From assembly GCF_000238375.3 (NCBI RefSeq), contig NZ_AHBZ03000015.1, forward strand, positions 248,001-312,000: 64,000 bases of DNA, read 5' to 3'. Positions within the stretch are counted from its first letter, which is position 1; each line of letters starts with the position of its first letter. The position numbers and the translations under genes are program-made. Shown in pieces: positions 18,612-28,646 of this stretch. The notes beneath the pieces were generated by a model. It had not been told where the DNA came from, did no database searches, and saw nothing but the letters and a program-made list of their open reading frames with translations. This DNA is from Pseudoalteromonas citrea (lineage in GTDB: Bacteria > Pseudomonadota > Gammaproteobacteria > Enterobacterales > Alteromonadaceae).

Positions 18612-19004
18612 ATGACACACTCTATTGATCAACAACGCATGAACTCAATTCTCAGCAATGACAATACACAACGTTACAAATACTTAATCAAAGAAGTCTC
18701 AAGCACAGAACTTGTATGGATCCTCACTGACGAACACGGTTGCGTTATGCTCAATAGCGATGATGAGGATTGTGTGCCTATTTGGCCTAATGAAGAATTT
18801 GCCACATTATGGGCTACTGGCGACTGGCAAGACTGTAAACCTCAGTCAATATCACTCAAGAAATGGCATGCTAAATGGACTGATGGCCTAGCAGAAGACG
18901 AACTTGCTATCGCAGTATTCCCCATTCCAGAGCAAGATGGTTTAATTGTCTACCCTGATGAGTTCGATTATGAACTCGTGAAGTATAGGAAAAGCAAAAA
19001 ATAA
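18612..19004 (+). CDS. DUF2750 family protein, 130 aa
   Basis: A small, acidic, soluble protein with the segments RYKYLIKEVSSTELVWILTDEHG, VPIWPNEEFATLW and EDELAIAVFPIPEQDG, which match the DUF2750 family as I remember it. The function is unknown. AAAGAGGTATGTC precedes the ATG. The 40-base gap to the acetyltransferase suggests a shared transcript. A terminator lies 50 bases downstream. Confidence 0.75.
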   Translation: MTHSIDQQRMNSILSNDNTQRYKYLIKEVSSTELVWILTDEHGCVMLNSDDEDCVPIWPNEEFATLWATGDWQDCKPQSISLKKWHAKWTDGLAEDELAIAVFPIPEQDGLIVYPDEFDYELVKYRKSKK

Positions 19005-19054
19005 CACATACGACAGAACTTACGCTCTGTAGTTAACAGCTCTCGCTAGAAAAC

Positions 19055-19084
19055 AAAAAACCCAGCTAATGCTGGGCTTTTTTT
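19055..19084. terminator. Bidirectional terminator between DUF2750 and lpdA
   Basis: CCCAGC-TAAT-GCTGGG (19061-19076) is preceded by an A-run and followed by CTTTTTTT. It can end both convergent transcripts. Confidence 0.88.
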
Positions 19085-19101
19085 AACTCTAAGAAAAAGG
19101 C

Positions 19102-20526
19102 TTACTTTTTCTTCACTGCTTTTTTATTTGGTAAGTCAGTGATTGACCCTTCAAATATTTCAGCAGCAAGTCCAATAGACTCATTCAATGTTGGGTGAGC
19201 ATGAATTGTTAGCGCCAGGTCTTCACCATCTGCACCCATTTCAACGGCTAGACCAATTTCACCTAGCATTTCACCAGCATTAATACCGACCATTGCACCA
19301 CCGATCACACGGCCAGAGTCTTTATCAAAGATAAGTTTTGTAGACCCTTCAGTACGTGCAGAAGCGATAGCACGACCAGATGCAGCCCATGGGAATACCG
19401 CAGTTTCAATACTCAGGCCTTGTTCTTTTGCTTCTCTTTCAGTAACACCAACCCATGCAATCTCAGGGTCTGTGTATGCAATTGAAGGAATGCATTTAGG
19501 GTCGAAGAAATGCTTCTGACCTGAAATCACTTCAGCAGCAACATGCGCTTCATGCACCGCTTTGTGTGCAAGCATTGGCTGACCAACAACATCACCGATT
19601 GCGAAGATGTTATTCACGTTAGTACGCATTTGCTTATCAGTATTAATAAAGCCACGCTCATCAACATTTACGCCAGCTTTATCAGCATCTAAAAGCTTAC
19701 CATTTGGCGTACGGCCAACAGCCACTAGTACTTTATCATAACGTACTGGTTCAGCTGGTGCTTTCTTGCCTTCAAACGTCACATATAGACCATCGTCTTT
19801 CGCTTCTACAGCAACAACTTTAGTCGACAACATCACGTTAAACTTGTCTTTAACGTAGCGTTGGTAAATCTTAATGATATCTTTGTCTGCAGCAGGTACT
19901 AGCTGATCAGCAAATTCAACCACATCAATTTGAGAGCCTAGTGCACGGTAAACAGTACCCATCTCAAGACCGATGATACCACCACCTAATACAAGTAGTT
20001 TCTCTGGTACGTCTTTAAGCTCTAAAGCACCGGTAGAATCAATGACGCGATCATCTTCTGGGATGAAAGGTAGGTTAACTGGCTGAGAACCGGCTGCGAT
20101 AATAGCGTTGTCAAAAGTAACTGTTGTAGTACCCGCTTCGCCTTCAACCGCAATCGTGTTAGAACCAGTAAATTTACCATAGCCACTCACTACGCTAACT
20201 TTACGCATTTTAGCCATGCCGTCTAGGCCACCAGTCAACTGACCGATAACAGACTCTTTCCACGTACGGATTTTATCTAAGTCAATTTGCGGTGCGCCAA
20301 ATGTAACACCGTGTGAAGACATTTCAGCTGCATCATCAATGACTTTAGCAACGTGAAGTAGTGCTTTTGAAGGGATACAACCAACGTTCAAGCATACACC
20401 ACCTAGAGTGTTGCGAGATTCAATTAGTGTAACGTCTAAACCTAGATCCGCAGCACGGAATGCTGCTGAGTAACCACCAGGACCACCGCCTAGTACAACA
20501 ACTTGAGTTTTGATTTCGTTGCTCAT
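19102..20526 (-). CDS. lpdA: Dihydrolipoyl dehydrogenase (E3)
   Basis: E3 reoxidises dihydrolipoyl groups of the pyruvate and 2-oxoglutarate dehydrogenase complexes using FAD and NAD. The 474-residue product has the FAD motif VVLGGGPGGYSAA, the redox disulfide GGVCLNVGCIPSK (Cys45/Cys50), the NAD-binding GGGIIGLEMG, and the C-terminal catalytic HAHPTLNES. It lies downstream of aceEF in the same direction but is separated by a terminator-like hairpin, so it may also have its own promoter, as in E. coli. Confidence 0.98.
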   Translation of the reverse strand: MSNEIKTQVVVLGGGPGGYSAAFRAADLGLDVTLIESRNTLGGVCLNVGCIPSKALLHVAKVIDDAAEMSSHGVTFGAPQIDLDKIRTWKESVIGQLTGGLDGMAKMRKVSVVSGYGKFTGSNTIAVEGEAGTTTVTFDNAIIAAGSQPVNLPFIPEDDRVIDSTGALELKDVPEKLLVLGGGIIGLEMGTVYRALGSQIDVVEFADQLVPAADKDIIKIYQRYVKDKFNVMLSTKVVAVEAKDDGLYVTFEGKKAPAEPVRYDKVLVAVGRTPNGKLLDADKAGVNVDERGFINTDKQMRTNVNNIFAIGDVVGQPMLAHKAVHEAHVAAEVISGQKHFFDPKCIPSIAYTDPEIAWVGVTEREAKEQGLSIETAVFPWAASGRAIASARTEGSTKLIFDKDSGRVIGGAMVGINAGEMLGEIGLAVEMGADGEDLALTIHAHPTLNESIGLAAEIFEGSITDLPNKKAVKKK

Positions 20527-20648
20527 GTTATTACCTTAACTATTATTCGAACGGGACTGTACTCAAAAAGAGTATCCGTACCAAAATGCCTGCCACATAC
20601 TCAATATTTGGTACAAGGCAGAGAGAGTTTAAAAATTGTATCATTCAC

Positions 20649-20684
20649 ACAAAAAGATGTCCCGCCTATTTATGAGGCGGGACA
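20649..20684 (-). terminator. Intercistronic terminator between aceF and lpdA
   Basis: A perfect ten-base-pair stem TGTCCCGCCT/AGGCGGGACA (20658-20684, seven-base loop) is followed on the minus strand by ATCTTTTTGTG. It lies six bases after the aceF stop and probably ends or attenuates part of the pdh transcript before lpdA. Confidence 0.82.
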
Positions 20685-20689
20685 GCAAA

Positions 20690-22588
20690 TTACATTACTA
20701 ACTGACGGATATCGCTTAAGTAGTTAGCGAGTGTCACAGTAAAGCGTGCAGCTAATGCACCGTCAATTACACGGTGATCATATGAACAGCTTAGCGGCAC
20801 CATTAAGCGCGGCTCAAATTCTTTACCATTCCACTTAGGTTTCATTTCTGATTTAGAAACCCCTAAGATAGCGACTTCAGGCGCATTGACGATAGGTGTA
20901 AACGCCGTACCACCAATACCGCCTAAGCTTGAAATTGTGAAACAGCCGCCCTGCATGTCTGATGCGGTTAACTTACCATCACGGGCTTTCTTAGAAATGT
21001 CCATCAATTCACGTGATAGCTCAATAATGCCTTTGTTGTTCACATCTTTAAATACTGGAACAACCAAGCCATTTGGCGTATCAACCGCAACACCAATATT
21101 GACATATTTCTTAAGAATTAGGCTTTCACCGTCTTGCGACAGTGACGAGTTAAACGTTGGGAACTCTTCCAACGCTTTTGCAGCCGCTTTCATCACAAAC
21201 ACAAGTGGTGTGATCTTAACGCCAAGCTTTTTCTTCTCAGCCAAGACATTCTGTTCTTTACGGAATGCTTCAAGCGTTGTGATATCTGCTTCATCAAACT
21301 GCGTTACGTGTGGAATTTGAACCCAGTTACGATGCAGGTTAGCACCTGAGATTTTCTGAATACGTGATAGCTTCTTCTCTTCAACTTCGCCAAACTTAGC
21401 AAAGTCAACTTTTGGCCAAGGGATAAGGCCAAGCTCACCACCGCCAGAATTGTTGTTATTAGAGATTTGACCTGATTCAACTTTCTTAACCAGCTCTTTC
21501 ACATAGTTTTGTACGTCTTCTTTAACGACACGACCTTTACGGCCTGTACCTTTAACACGCGCTAGGTTTACACCAAACTCACGCGCTAAGCGACGTACGA
21601 CTGGAGATGCATGCGCATAAGATGCGTTTGCTTCAAACTCTTCTTTAACATTAGAAGAAGCCGCAGGGGCTGAGGCAGGCTTAGCCGCAGGTGCTACTGA
21701 AGAAGCCACTGGCGCTGCTTGCGCAACAGGTGCTGCAACTGGCGCGCTGCCTGCTACTTCAAATACAAATACCAATGAACCCGTTGATACTTTATCGCCA
21801 ACGTTTACTTTAATCTCTTTCACAGTACCTGCAAATGGTGCAGGTACTTCCATAGCGGCTTTATCGCCTTCTACGTTTAAGATTGATTGGTCTTCGCTGA
21901 CTGTATCGCCAACCGCGACCATAATATCGGTCACTTCAACTTCGTCGCCACCAATATCAGGAACATTTACTTCTTTATCTGCATTAGCAACTGGTGCCGC
22001 AGGCGCTGTTGCTTCAACCACAGGGGCTGCAACTGGCGCTGAGCTAGCTGTTTCAAAAACAAACACTAAGCTGCCCGTTGATACTTTATCGCCAACGTTG
22101 ACTTTGATCTCTTTAACAGTACCCGCAAATGGTGCAGGTACTTCCATAGCGGCTTTATCGCCTTCTACGTTTAAGATTGATTGGTCTTCGCTAACCGTAT
22201 CGCCAATAGCAACCATGATATCGGTCACTTCAACTTCGTCACCACCAATATCTGGAACATGGACTTCTTTTAACTCAGCGCTAACCGCCGGGGCAGCAAC
22301 TTCAGCCGCTACAGCAGGCGTCGCTACTTCAGCCACAGGGGCAGCAGGCGCTGCACCTTGGCTTTCAAAGACCATAATTAACGACCCGGTTGCAACCGTA
22401 TCGCCTTCTGAAATTTTTATTTCTTTCACTACGCCAGCATGTGCAGAAGGCACTTCCATAGAAGCCTTATCACCTTCAACAGTAAGTAAAGATTGATCTT
22501 CACTTATTGTATCGCCCACACTTACTAGGATCTCGGTTACTTCAACCTCATCCGCGCCAATGTCAGGAACATGAATTTCGATTGTCAT
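20690..22588 (-). CDS. aceF: Pyruvate dehydrogenase E2, dihydrolipoyl acetyltransferase
   Basis: E2 forms the core of pyruvate dehydrogenase and passes acetyl groups to CoA. The 632-residue product has three lipoyl domains with target lysines at about 41, 145 and 243 ([24 protein letters not shown]) joined by Ala/Pro-rich linkers. A subunit-binding domain lies at about 326-362 ([16 protein letters not shown]), and the catalytic domain carries the DHRVIDG motif (His605). Lipoyl domains 2 and 3 are nearly identical in protein and DNA, a recent internal duplication or conversion. The gene follows aceE by 11 bases. Confidence 0.97.
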   Translation of the reverse strand: MTIEIHVPDIGADEVEVTEILVSVGDTISEDQSLLTVEGDKASMEVPSAHAGVVKEIKISEGDTVATGSLIMVFESQGAAPAAPVAEVATPAVAAEVAAPAVSAELKEVHVPDIGGDEVEVTDIMVAIGDTVSEDQSILNVEGDKAAMEVPAPFAGTVKEIKVNVGDKVSTGSLVFVFETASSAPVAAPVVEATAPAAPVANADKEVNVPDIGGDEVEVTDIMVAVGDTVSEDQSILNVEGDKAAMEVPAPFAGTVKEIKVNVGDKVSTGSLVFVFEVAGSAPVAAPVAQAAPVASSVAPAAKPASAPAASSNVKEEFEANASYAHASPVVRRLAREFGVNLARVKGTGRKGRVVKEDVQNYVKELVKKVESGQISNNNNSGGGELGLIPWPKVDFAKFGEVEEKKLSRIQKISGANLHRNWVQIPHVTQFDEADITTLEAFRKEQNVLAEKKKLGVKITPLVFVMKAAAKALEEFPTFNSSLSQDGESLILKKYVNIGVAVDTPNGLVVPVFKDVNNKGIIELSRELMDISKKARDGKLTASDMQGGCFTISSLGGIGGTAFTPIVNAPEVAILGVSKSEMKPKWNGKEFEPRLMVPLSCSYDHRVIDGALAARFTVTLANYLSDIRQLVM

Positions 22589-22599
22589 GATTAAACCTC

Positions 22600-25266
22600 T
22601 TATGCGTAAAGTGGGTTAGTTTTTGTTGTATCGATATCAAACTTCTTAATCGCTTCAACAACCACTGATGATTCAACTTTGCCTTGCTTAACAAGCTCTG
22701 TTAGCGCAGCAACCACAACGTAACCCGCGTTCACTTCAAAGTGACGACGTAAATTCTCACGGCTATCTGAGCGACCGTAGCCATCAGTACCTAACACTTT
22801 GTAAGAAGTGCTTGGCATAAAGGCACGTACTTGCTCAGCGTAGTTTTTCATATAATCTGTTGCAGCAATGGCTGGTGAGTCACCTAGCACAGTGGCGATA
22901 TATGGCACTTGCGCATCGTTTTGCGGGTTAAGCATGTTCAAACGTTCAACCGCTTGACCATCACGCGCTAACTCATTGAATGAGGTTACCGAGTAAACAT
23001 CAGAAGCAACACCGTACTCTTCACTTAGAATAACAGCCGCTTTACGTACTTCGTTTAAGATAGTACCTGAACCCAGTAACTGAACATGGGCTTTTTCACC
23101 CGTGTTAGATTCTAGCTTGTAGATACCCTTACGAATACCTTCTTCAGCACCTTCTGGCATTGCAGGCTGATGATAGTTTTCGTTCATTAGCGTCAAGTAG
23201 TAGAACACATTTTCCTGCTCAGGACCGTACATACGACGAATACCATCTTGCATAATTACCGCAACTTCATAACCGAACGTTGGGTCATAAGAAATACAGT
23301 TAGGCACTGTTGCAGCTTGAATATGACTGTGGCCATCTTCATGCTGTAAGCCTTCACCGTTGAGTGTTGTACGACCTGCAGTTGCACCTAATAAGAAACC
23401 ACGTGCTTGCTGATCACCCGCCATCCATGCCATATCACCAACACGTTGGAAACCAAACATAGAGTAATAGATATAGAATGGGATCATCGGTAAATCACTG
23501 GTGCTGTATGACGTTGCAGCAGCAACCCATGAAGACATAGCACCTAGCTCATTGATACCTTCTTGCAATACCTGACCTGATGTTTCTTCTTTGTAGTAAG
23601 AAACAATATCACGGTCTTGCGGCGTATAGTTTTGACCATGCGGGTTATAAATACCGATTTGACGGAATAAACCTTCCATACCAAACGTACGTGCTTCATC
23701 GGCAATAATTGGCACGATATTTTTACCAATGCCTTTGTCTTTTAGCAATACATTCAGGGCACGAACAAAAGCCATCGTGGTAGAAATATCACGCTTTTGC
23801 TCTTGTAATAATGGCGCAAACGCATCAACTTCAGGTAATGTCAGTGCTTGCGTAAAATTAGGTAAGCGCTGCGGAGTATAACCATGTAGTGCTTTACGAC
23901 GAGCATGAAGGTACTCATATTCTTTAGAGCCTTCTTCTACCGTTAAATACGGTAAATCTTTAAGCTGTTCGTCAGTTACCAAGTCTTCTAGTCCTAGACG
24001 TGAACGTAAATGCTCAACGTGCGTTAGATCCATTTTCTTAACTTGGTGTGCAATGTTTTTGCCTTCTGCCGCTTCACCCATGCCATAACCTTTTACGGTT
24101 TTAGCTAGGATAACGGTTGGACGACCTTTCTCTTCTTGTGCGGCTTTAAAGGCTGCAAACAATTTAGACGGCTCGTGTCCACCACGTTTCAGGGCAAAGA
24201 TTTCGTCATCTGTCATATCAGCAACCAATGCTGCTGTTTCAGGATAACGACCAAAGAAATGCTCACGTACGTACGCGCCATTCTTTGCTTTGTAAGTTTG
24301 ATAGTCACCGTCGATAGTTTCGTTCATCAACTCAAGTAACTTACCGGTTGTGTCTTTAGCTAGAAGCTTGTCCCAACCTGATCCCCAAACAACCTTGATC
24401 ACATTCCAGCCAGCACCTTTAAATAGGCCCTCTAGCTCTTGAATGATTTTACCGTTACCCATTACTGGCCCATCTAGGCGCTGTAGGTTACAGTTGATCA
24501 AGTAACACAGGTTGTCTAGCTTCTCACGCGCAGCAAACGAGATAGCACCACGTGATTCTGGCTCATCCATTTCGCCATCACCCAAGAACGCATATACACG
24601 CTGTGCTGAGGTATCTTTCATACCACGGCCATCAAGGTACTTTAAGAAGCGCGCTTGATAAATTGATGCAATTGGGCCAAGACCCATAGATACCGTTGGG
24701 AACTGCCAGAATTCAGGCATCAGCTTAGGATGTGGGTATGAAGAAATCCCCTTTCCATCCACTTCTTGACGGAAGTTATCTAGCTGCTCAGCAGTTAGAC
24801 GCCCTTCAAGGAAAGCACGCGCATAAATACCCGGTGAAATATGACCTTGGTAATATACTAAATCACCGCCATCTACTTCATTTGGTGCGCGGAAGAAATG
24901 GTTAAAACACATTTCATAAAATGCTGCTGACGACTGGTAAGACGCCATATGTCCGCCAAGCTCAAGATCTTTCTTTGACGCACGTAATACGATCATAATC
25001 GCATTCCAACGAACGATAGAGCGAATACGACGTTCAATGTTTACATCGCCCGGGTAAGCTGGCTCTTTATCAGCTGGAATTGTGTTTACATAGTTAGTCG
25101 TGATGCCAGTTGGCATATCAACGCCATCAAGACGTGCCTGCTCTAATACTTGCTCTAGCAAGAACTGAGCGCGCTCTACACCTTCTTCTTTTACTACCGA
25201 CTCAAGCGCTTGCAACCACTCTTTGGTTTCTAACGCGTCTACGTCAAATTTATTGACTTCAGACAT
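22600..25266 (-). CDS. aceE: Pyruvate dehydrogenase E1 (homodimeric type)
   Basis: The thiamin-diphosphate-dependent decarboxylase of the pyruvate dehydrogenase complex. The 888-residue length and single-chain form match the gammaproteobacterial AceE. Visible landmarks are [20 protein letters not shown] near the N-terminus, the ThDP-binding region [17 protein letters not shown]-to-NCNLQ, and [15 protein letters not shown] in the pyrimidine domain. It is transcribed leftward with aceF, downstream of pdhR (62-base gap). Confidence 0.98.
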   Translation of the reverse strand: MSEVNKFDVDALETKEWLQALESVVKEEGVERAQFLLEQVLEQARLDGVDMPTGITTNYVNTIPADKEPAYPGDVNIERRIRSIVRWNAIMIVLRASKKDLELGGHMASYQSSAAFYEMCFNHFFRAPNEVDGGDLVYYQGHISPGIYARAFLEGRLTAEQLDNFRQEVDGKGISSYPHPKLMPEFWQFPTVSMGLGPIASIYQARFLKYLDGRGMKDTSAQRVYAFLGDGEMDEPESRGAISFAAREKLDNLCYLINCNLQRLDGPVMGNGKIIQELEGLFKGAGWNVIKVVWGSGWDKLLAKDTTGKLLELMNETIDGDYQTYKAKNGAYVREHFFGRYPETAALVADMTDDEIFALKRGGHEPSKLFAAFKAAQEEKGRPTVILAKTVKGYGMGEAAEGKNIAHQVKKMDLTHVEHLRSRLGLEDLVTDEQLKDLPYLTVEEGSKEYEYLHARRKALHGYTPQRLPNFTQALTLPEVDAFAPLLQEQKRDISTTMAFVRALNVLLKDKGIGKNIVPIIADEARTFGMEGLFRQIGIYNPHGQNYTPQDRDIVSYYKEETSGQVLQEGINELGAMSSWVAAATSYSTSDLPMIPFYIYYSMFGFQRVGDMAWMAGDQQARGFLLGATAGRTTLNGEGLQHEDGHSHIQAATVPNCISYDPTFGYEVAVIMQDGIRRMYGPEQENVFYYLTLMNENYHQPAMPEGAEEGIRKGIYKLESNTGEKAHVQLLGSGTILNEVRKAAVILSEEYGVASDVYSVTSFNELARDGQAVERLNMLNPQNDAQVPYIATVLGDSPAIAATDYMKNYAEQVRAFMPSTSYKVLGTDGYGRSDSRENLRRHFEVNAGYVVVAALTELVKQGKVESSVVVEAIKKFDIDTTKTNPLYA

Positions 25267-25328
25267 ATGGAGTGTTCCTTATGTTTAAAATACGAATTTA
25301 TTTATTCAGTTTTAACAAACCAACTTAA

Positions 25329-26078
25329 TTACTGTTGCTTAGTCCGTCTTAGGCTTCGCTCTATTCGAGAGCGCTCTTTACCTGCTTGTAATAAGGCTTC
25401 TTCAATGAACGCCAAGTGTGCATTACTCGCTAACCGCGCTTGCTCTGGATTGCCATTGATCACGGCATCCATTAATACTTTACGATGTTCAGCTAGCTGC
25501 TCACTGACATCTGACTTTTGTACTAGAACCGTTAAGTTCTGTAATACATTTTGTTCCAATAACGTTTGCATTCCGCGCATTAAGTGCAGTAACACCACAT
25601 TATGTGACGCTTCTGCTACGGTAAAATGAAATGTGTTAATCGCGGCAGCTGTTTGTGCTAAATCACCTTGAACAGAGGCAATACGATCAAAACTATGTTG
25701 TACTTTTTCAAAGTCAGTGCCTGTACCACGTAATGCGGCATAATAAGCAGCAATACCTTCCAGCGCATGACGAAACTCAAGCAAATCAAATTGAGATTCA
25801 GGGTGTTTACTGATCAAATCAAATAAAGGATCAGTAAGTCCTTCTTCTAATTGGTTCTTTACATACGTTCCGCCACCTTGACGTCGTGTAACCAGTCCTT
25901 TCGCCTCTAGCTTTTGAATCGCTTCACGTAATGAAGGGCGAGACACATCAAACTGTTTGGCAAGCTCTCTTTCTGGCGGCAACTTAGCACCCGGCATCAA
26001 TGATCCTTCTAAGATCATGTTTTCGAGTTGTTCCAAAATAACATCTGATAACTTAGCTGCTTTTATCTTTAAAGACAT
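25329..26078 (-). CDS. pdhR: GntR-family regulator PdhR
   Basis: PdhR is the pyruvate-responsive repressor of the pdh operon. The 249-residue product has the GntR winged helix (MLEGSLMPGAKLPPERELA, DVSRPSLREAIQKLEAKGLV) and an FCD ligand-binding domain with His residues in EFRHALEG and NTFHFTVAEASHNVVLLHL. It is the first gene before aceE on the same strand. A near-palindromic TTGGT-CAT-ACCAA operator lies about 80-95 bases upstream, consistent with autoregulation. Confidence 0.95.
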   Translation of the reverse strand: MSLKIKAAKLSDVILEQLENMILEGSLMPGAKLPPERELAKQFDVSRPSLREAIQKLEAKGLVTRRQGGGTYVKNQLEEGLTDPLFDLISKHPESQFDLLEFRHALEGIAAYYAALRGTGTDFEKVQHSFDRIASVQGDLAQTAAAINTFHFTVAEASHNVVLLHLMRGMQTLLEQNVLQNLTVLVQKSDVSEQLAEHRKVLMDAVINGNPEQARLASNAHLAFIEEALLQAGKERSRIERSLRRTKQQ

Positions 26079-26153
26079 TAATCAATCGCCGAATTTAGGT
26101 GTATTGCCAACCGCTGAAACCATCAGTAAGTTGGAGTATTAAAACCAAAAGGT

Positions 26154-26173
26154 AAATTGGTCATACCAAATTT
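26154..26173. promoter_or_regulatory. PdhR operator upstream of pdhR
   Basis: AAATTGGTCATACCAAATTT is a near-perfect inverted repeat that fits the PdhR consensus AATTGGT-N2/3-ACCAATT. It lies in the 364-base gap (26079-26442) between pdhR and the divergent gene at 26443, which otherwise holds only AT-rich promoter sequence. The same core with AAT in place of CAT occurs twice upstream of oadG. Confidence 0.8.
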
Positions 26174-26442
26174 GGACAATACGGTACCAAAATCAAGCTG
26201 TACTGTCAAAAATCTGCGTATTATTGCCTTAAACAACTGCAAACTAGAGTCTAAACTTTATACAAAAATATCTATTTGAGAAGCGATATAAAAAAGGTCT
26301 GACCAGTTAAGTGTTTTGAAAACACTGTGGTCACTTTTAAACACACTCGATATTATCCGCTAATGCGCTTACGTCCCTCTTTGTAATAAGCCCCTTTATA
26401 AACAATAATGAAAGAAACCCTGAACATAATTAAAGGTGCACT

Positions 26443-26916
26443 ATGTCAATGGCTGTCGTCGGCGGTATTGTCTTTTCGGTCTTTCTAATGATTCTATTAT
26501 TTGTTCGAGGCGAAAACATCAAACGAGAACTTAAAAGAGCCAATGCAAAATTAGAGTCTGCAAGTCGTCAAAAAACACACCTTGGTGGCATTGTGATGGA
26601 ATTAGCAAAAGAAGAGCAGCTAATGCTCAAAGAACGCATGGCCAGAATTCAAAAGGAAAGCGCTCCAAATGAGCGCTTTGTCGTCTGCACTAAATTATTA
26701 ATCGACGCGAGTGACTCGGTCATTAGTGATGCCGCATTAGACAACCGAACAGTCAAAAAAGCGTTTGAATATTACCTTTGCCATTTTTCTGATATACCTT
26801 TTAGCGAGTTCAAAACCGTCATTTTACAAGATCAAAAACGCCAACAACTTTGGGCTGGTGACAATATTCATGCCTATTTGGAGTTATGTAAAAGCTGCAT
26901 TGCAACCATTGAATAA
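26443..26916 (+). CDS. Hypothetical membrane-anchored coiled-coil protein, 157 aa
   Basis: One N-terminal membrane segment (about residues 4-22, VVGGIVFSVFLMILLFV) is followed by a charged helical stretch rich in Lys/Glu/Arg (about 25-70) and a helical C-terminal part (about 80-157) with no motif I recognise. AAGGTG precedes the ATG. The gene diverges from pdhR. It looks like a real conserved gene, but I cannot assign a function. Confidence 0.65.
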   Translation: MSMAVVGGIVFSVFLMILLFVRGENIKRELKRANAKLESASRQKTHLGGIVMELAKEEQLMLKERMARIQKESAPNERFVVCTKLLIDASDSVISDAALDNRTVKKAFEYYLCHFSDIPFSEFKTVILQDQKRQQLWAGDNIHAYLELCKSCIATIE

Positions 26917-26942
26917 CCCCGCCACAAGTTTACTTTTCCGTA

Positions 26943-27746
26943 TTACTTTGATGGCTTCTTTAAACGGTAATTAAGAAATATCACCTCACACATTTGTTTA
27001 CCCATAGCACGTCGATGTAAAAGTTGAATATTCTCTAACGCAACATGACCCCTTGCTGCGACAACCGATACAGGCGTGCGCCTAGTCTTTTTACTTGCGT
27101 ATATCCGCCCCAAACCACCTAACATGGTTCGCCATGAATTTAGCATAAAAGGGTCTGGGATCACTTAATGAGGGCTACACTCCCCATCAACATCAGATAA
27201 ATACACCATCAGAGTAAGTGAAATAAAATCCGGAAAATCGCGATGAAATGTGGTTGCTCGTGTAATTGCATGTTCTTGCTCTGGTAAAGTTCTAACAAAA
27301 TAAGAACTGTCTAACTCTGGTGTCGACTTAAAATAATGACTAACCAGTGCTAATACCAGAGGGTCTTCTGCCAATCCCCTAACAATCGTGTGGTTTCTAT
27401 GGGGGTTTTCGTAAAAGTTTACATTCAGTTCTATAAACAGTCGACTCAACTGATCACAGACATTCGGCTTAATTTGTAATCCACAAAGGCAATGTGCGTC
27501 GAGCAAGGTATCCAGCATAAGATCTGTTGGCTTTGCAAGCAACACACTTGATGACAATGGGACGTTTAACACCTCATCTTTTGTCACGCTGAGCGGGTAT
27601 TTCCGTTGATAGTAATAAATAACCGATTTTTGCCATGGACCTGAGTAAAAAAGCCGCCTGATAGGGACGATCAAAACCGTATAAATAACAGTGTGCCGTA
27701 TATAGTGTTGTAAGTTTTTAGATAGCACACTGAATCCTGTTGCCAA
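26943..27746 (-). pseudogene. PhyH-like Fe(II)/2-oxoglutarate dioxygenase with an in-frame stop
   Basis: Two reading frames, 27165-27746 (193 residues) and 26943-27164 (73 residues), lie in the same frame and are separated only by one TAA at 27165-27167. Read through, they give about 267 residues, the length of phytanoyl-CoA-dioxygenase-like proteins. The first iron motif is FHRDFPDF (H-x-D), and the distal His and Arg segment is LLHRRAMGKQMCEVIFLNYR after the stop. The context SPH-stop-VIPDPF suggests an ancestral Gln codon (CAA to TAA). The 193-residue piece lacks the second iron His, so it should be inactive unless the stop is suppressed. The possibility of a base-calling error is open. 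Confidence 0.75.
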
Positions 27747-27952
27747 TTAAATTGAGCCCCAAATTAACACGCTTTATCGTTGGGCTTTCCTGAACTTTCT
27801 TCCCACAATGACATGCTAGCATCACAGTCTTTCACTTAGGCACAATAAAAATTCATTATTTCACTCTAGTTGAAAACCTTGCTTTATTCATTTAAAAACT
27901 TAAATCAAGTCAGCAAGTTAAACTAACTTTGAAAATTAATTTAAAACTTTTC

Positions 27953-27979
27953 CTTGAAATACCTCTACGCTGACCATAG
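27953..27979 (+). promoter_or_regulatory. Heat-shock (sigma-32) promoter of ibpA
   Basis: CTTGAAA (27953-27959) and ACCATAGAT (27973-27981) with about 13-14 bases between match the sigma-32 consensus CTTGAAA-N11-16-CCCATNT. The leader is about 110 bases. Its last part (CATCATTAA upstream of TTTATGAGGATG) can pair partly over the ribosome-binding site, as in RNA thermometers, but this fold is weak evidence. The rest of 27747-28097 shows nothing else I can name. Confidence 0.6.
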
Positions 27980-28097
27980 ATATGTTTTAGGACGCCGACA
28001 GGGTCCAAAATTGAAATTAACTATATGTTTATATTGATGTTTATTGCTTATCAAAAAGAATAAACACCATCATTAATCGCTTTATGAGGATGCAAAT

Positions 28098-28544
28098 ATG
28101 CGAACTATCGACTTAACACCACTACACCGTTCATTCATTGGTTTTGACCATTTATCATCATTAATGGAAGCGGCACAGCGCAATGGCGAAAAGCAGCCTA
28201 GCTACCCACCATACAATATTGAAGCGCTAGATAACGACAGATATCAAATTACTATGGCTGTTGCCGGGTTCAACGATGCAGAGTTATCTATCGAGTCAGA
28301 AAATAACACCTTATTGGTTAAAGGTGAAAAAGCCGCAAGTGATAACACTGCGCAGCGACAATTTATCCACCAAGGTATTGCAGAACGTAACTTCGAACGC
28401 AAATTCCAATTAGGCGATCATGTGCGCATCCTTGGCGCCGAACTAGATAACGGCTTACTTATTATTGATCTACAGCGTGAAGTGCCTGAAGCACTCAAAC
28501 CTAGAAAAATCGCAATTAATACCGGCAATTTATTGCAAGATTAA
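28098..28544 (+). CDS. ibpA: Small heat-shock protein (Hsp20/IbpA family)
   Basis: The 148-residue chaperone holds denatured proteins for DnaK/ClpB. It has the alpha-crystallin domain (YNIEALDNDRYQITMAVAGF, NNTLLVKGEK, GIAERNFERKFQLGDHV, NGLLIIDLQREVPEALKPRKI) and the short C-terminal I-x-I-like tail KIAINTG. TGAGGA is positioned before the ATG. A sigma-32-type promoter lies upstream, so heat induction is expected. Confidence 0.94.
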   Translation: MRTIDLTPLHRSFIGFDHLSSLMEAAQRNGEKQPSYPPYNIEALDNDRYQITMAVAGFNDAELSIESENNTLLVKGEKAASDNTAQRQFIHQGIAERNFERKFQLGDHVRILGAELDNGLLIIDLQREVPEALKPRKIAINTGNLLQD

Positions 28545-28646
28545 CTCGCGTTTCAATCCTTTTTCATGTTGTGACATACAGAGCTGCTTCACTGAGTGAC
28601 AGCTCTGCTTTATGCGTGTAACACATGCCCTGTTTTATTAAATATT

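Noticed and set aside
20886-21320. A 144-residue plus-strand frame opposite aceF
   Set aside because: aceF is a well-supported gene on the other strand; the frame is a shadow of its codon bias.
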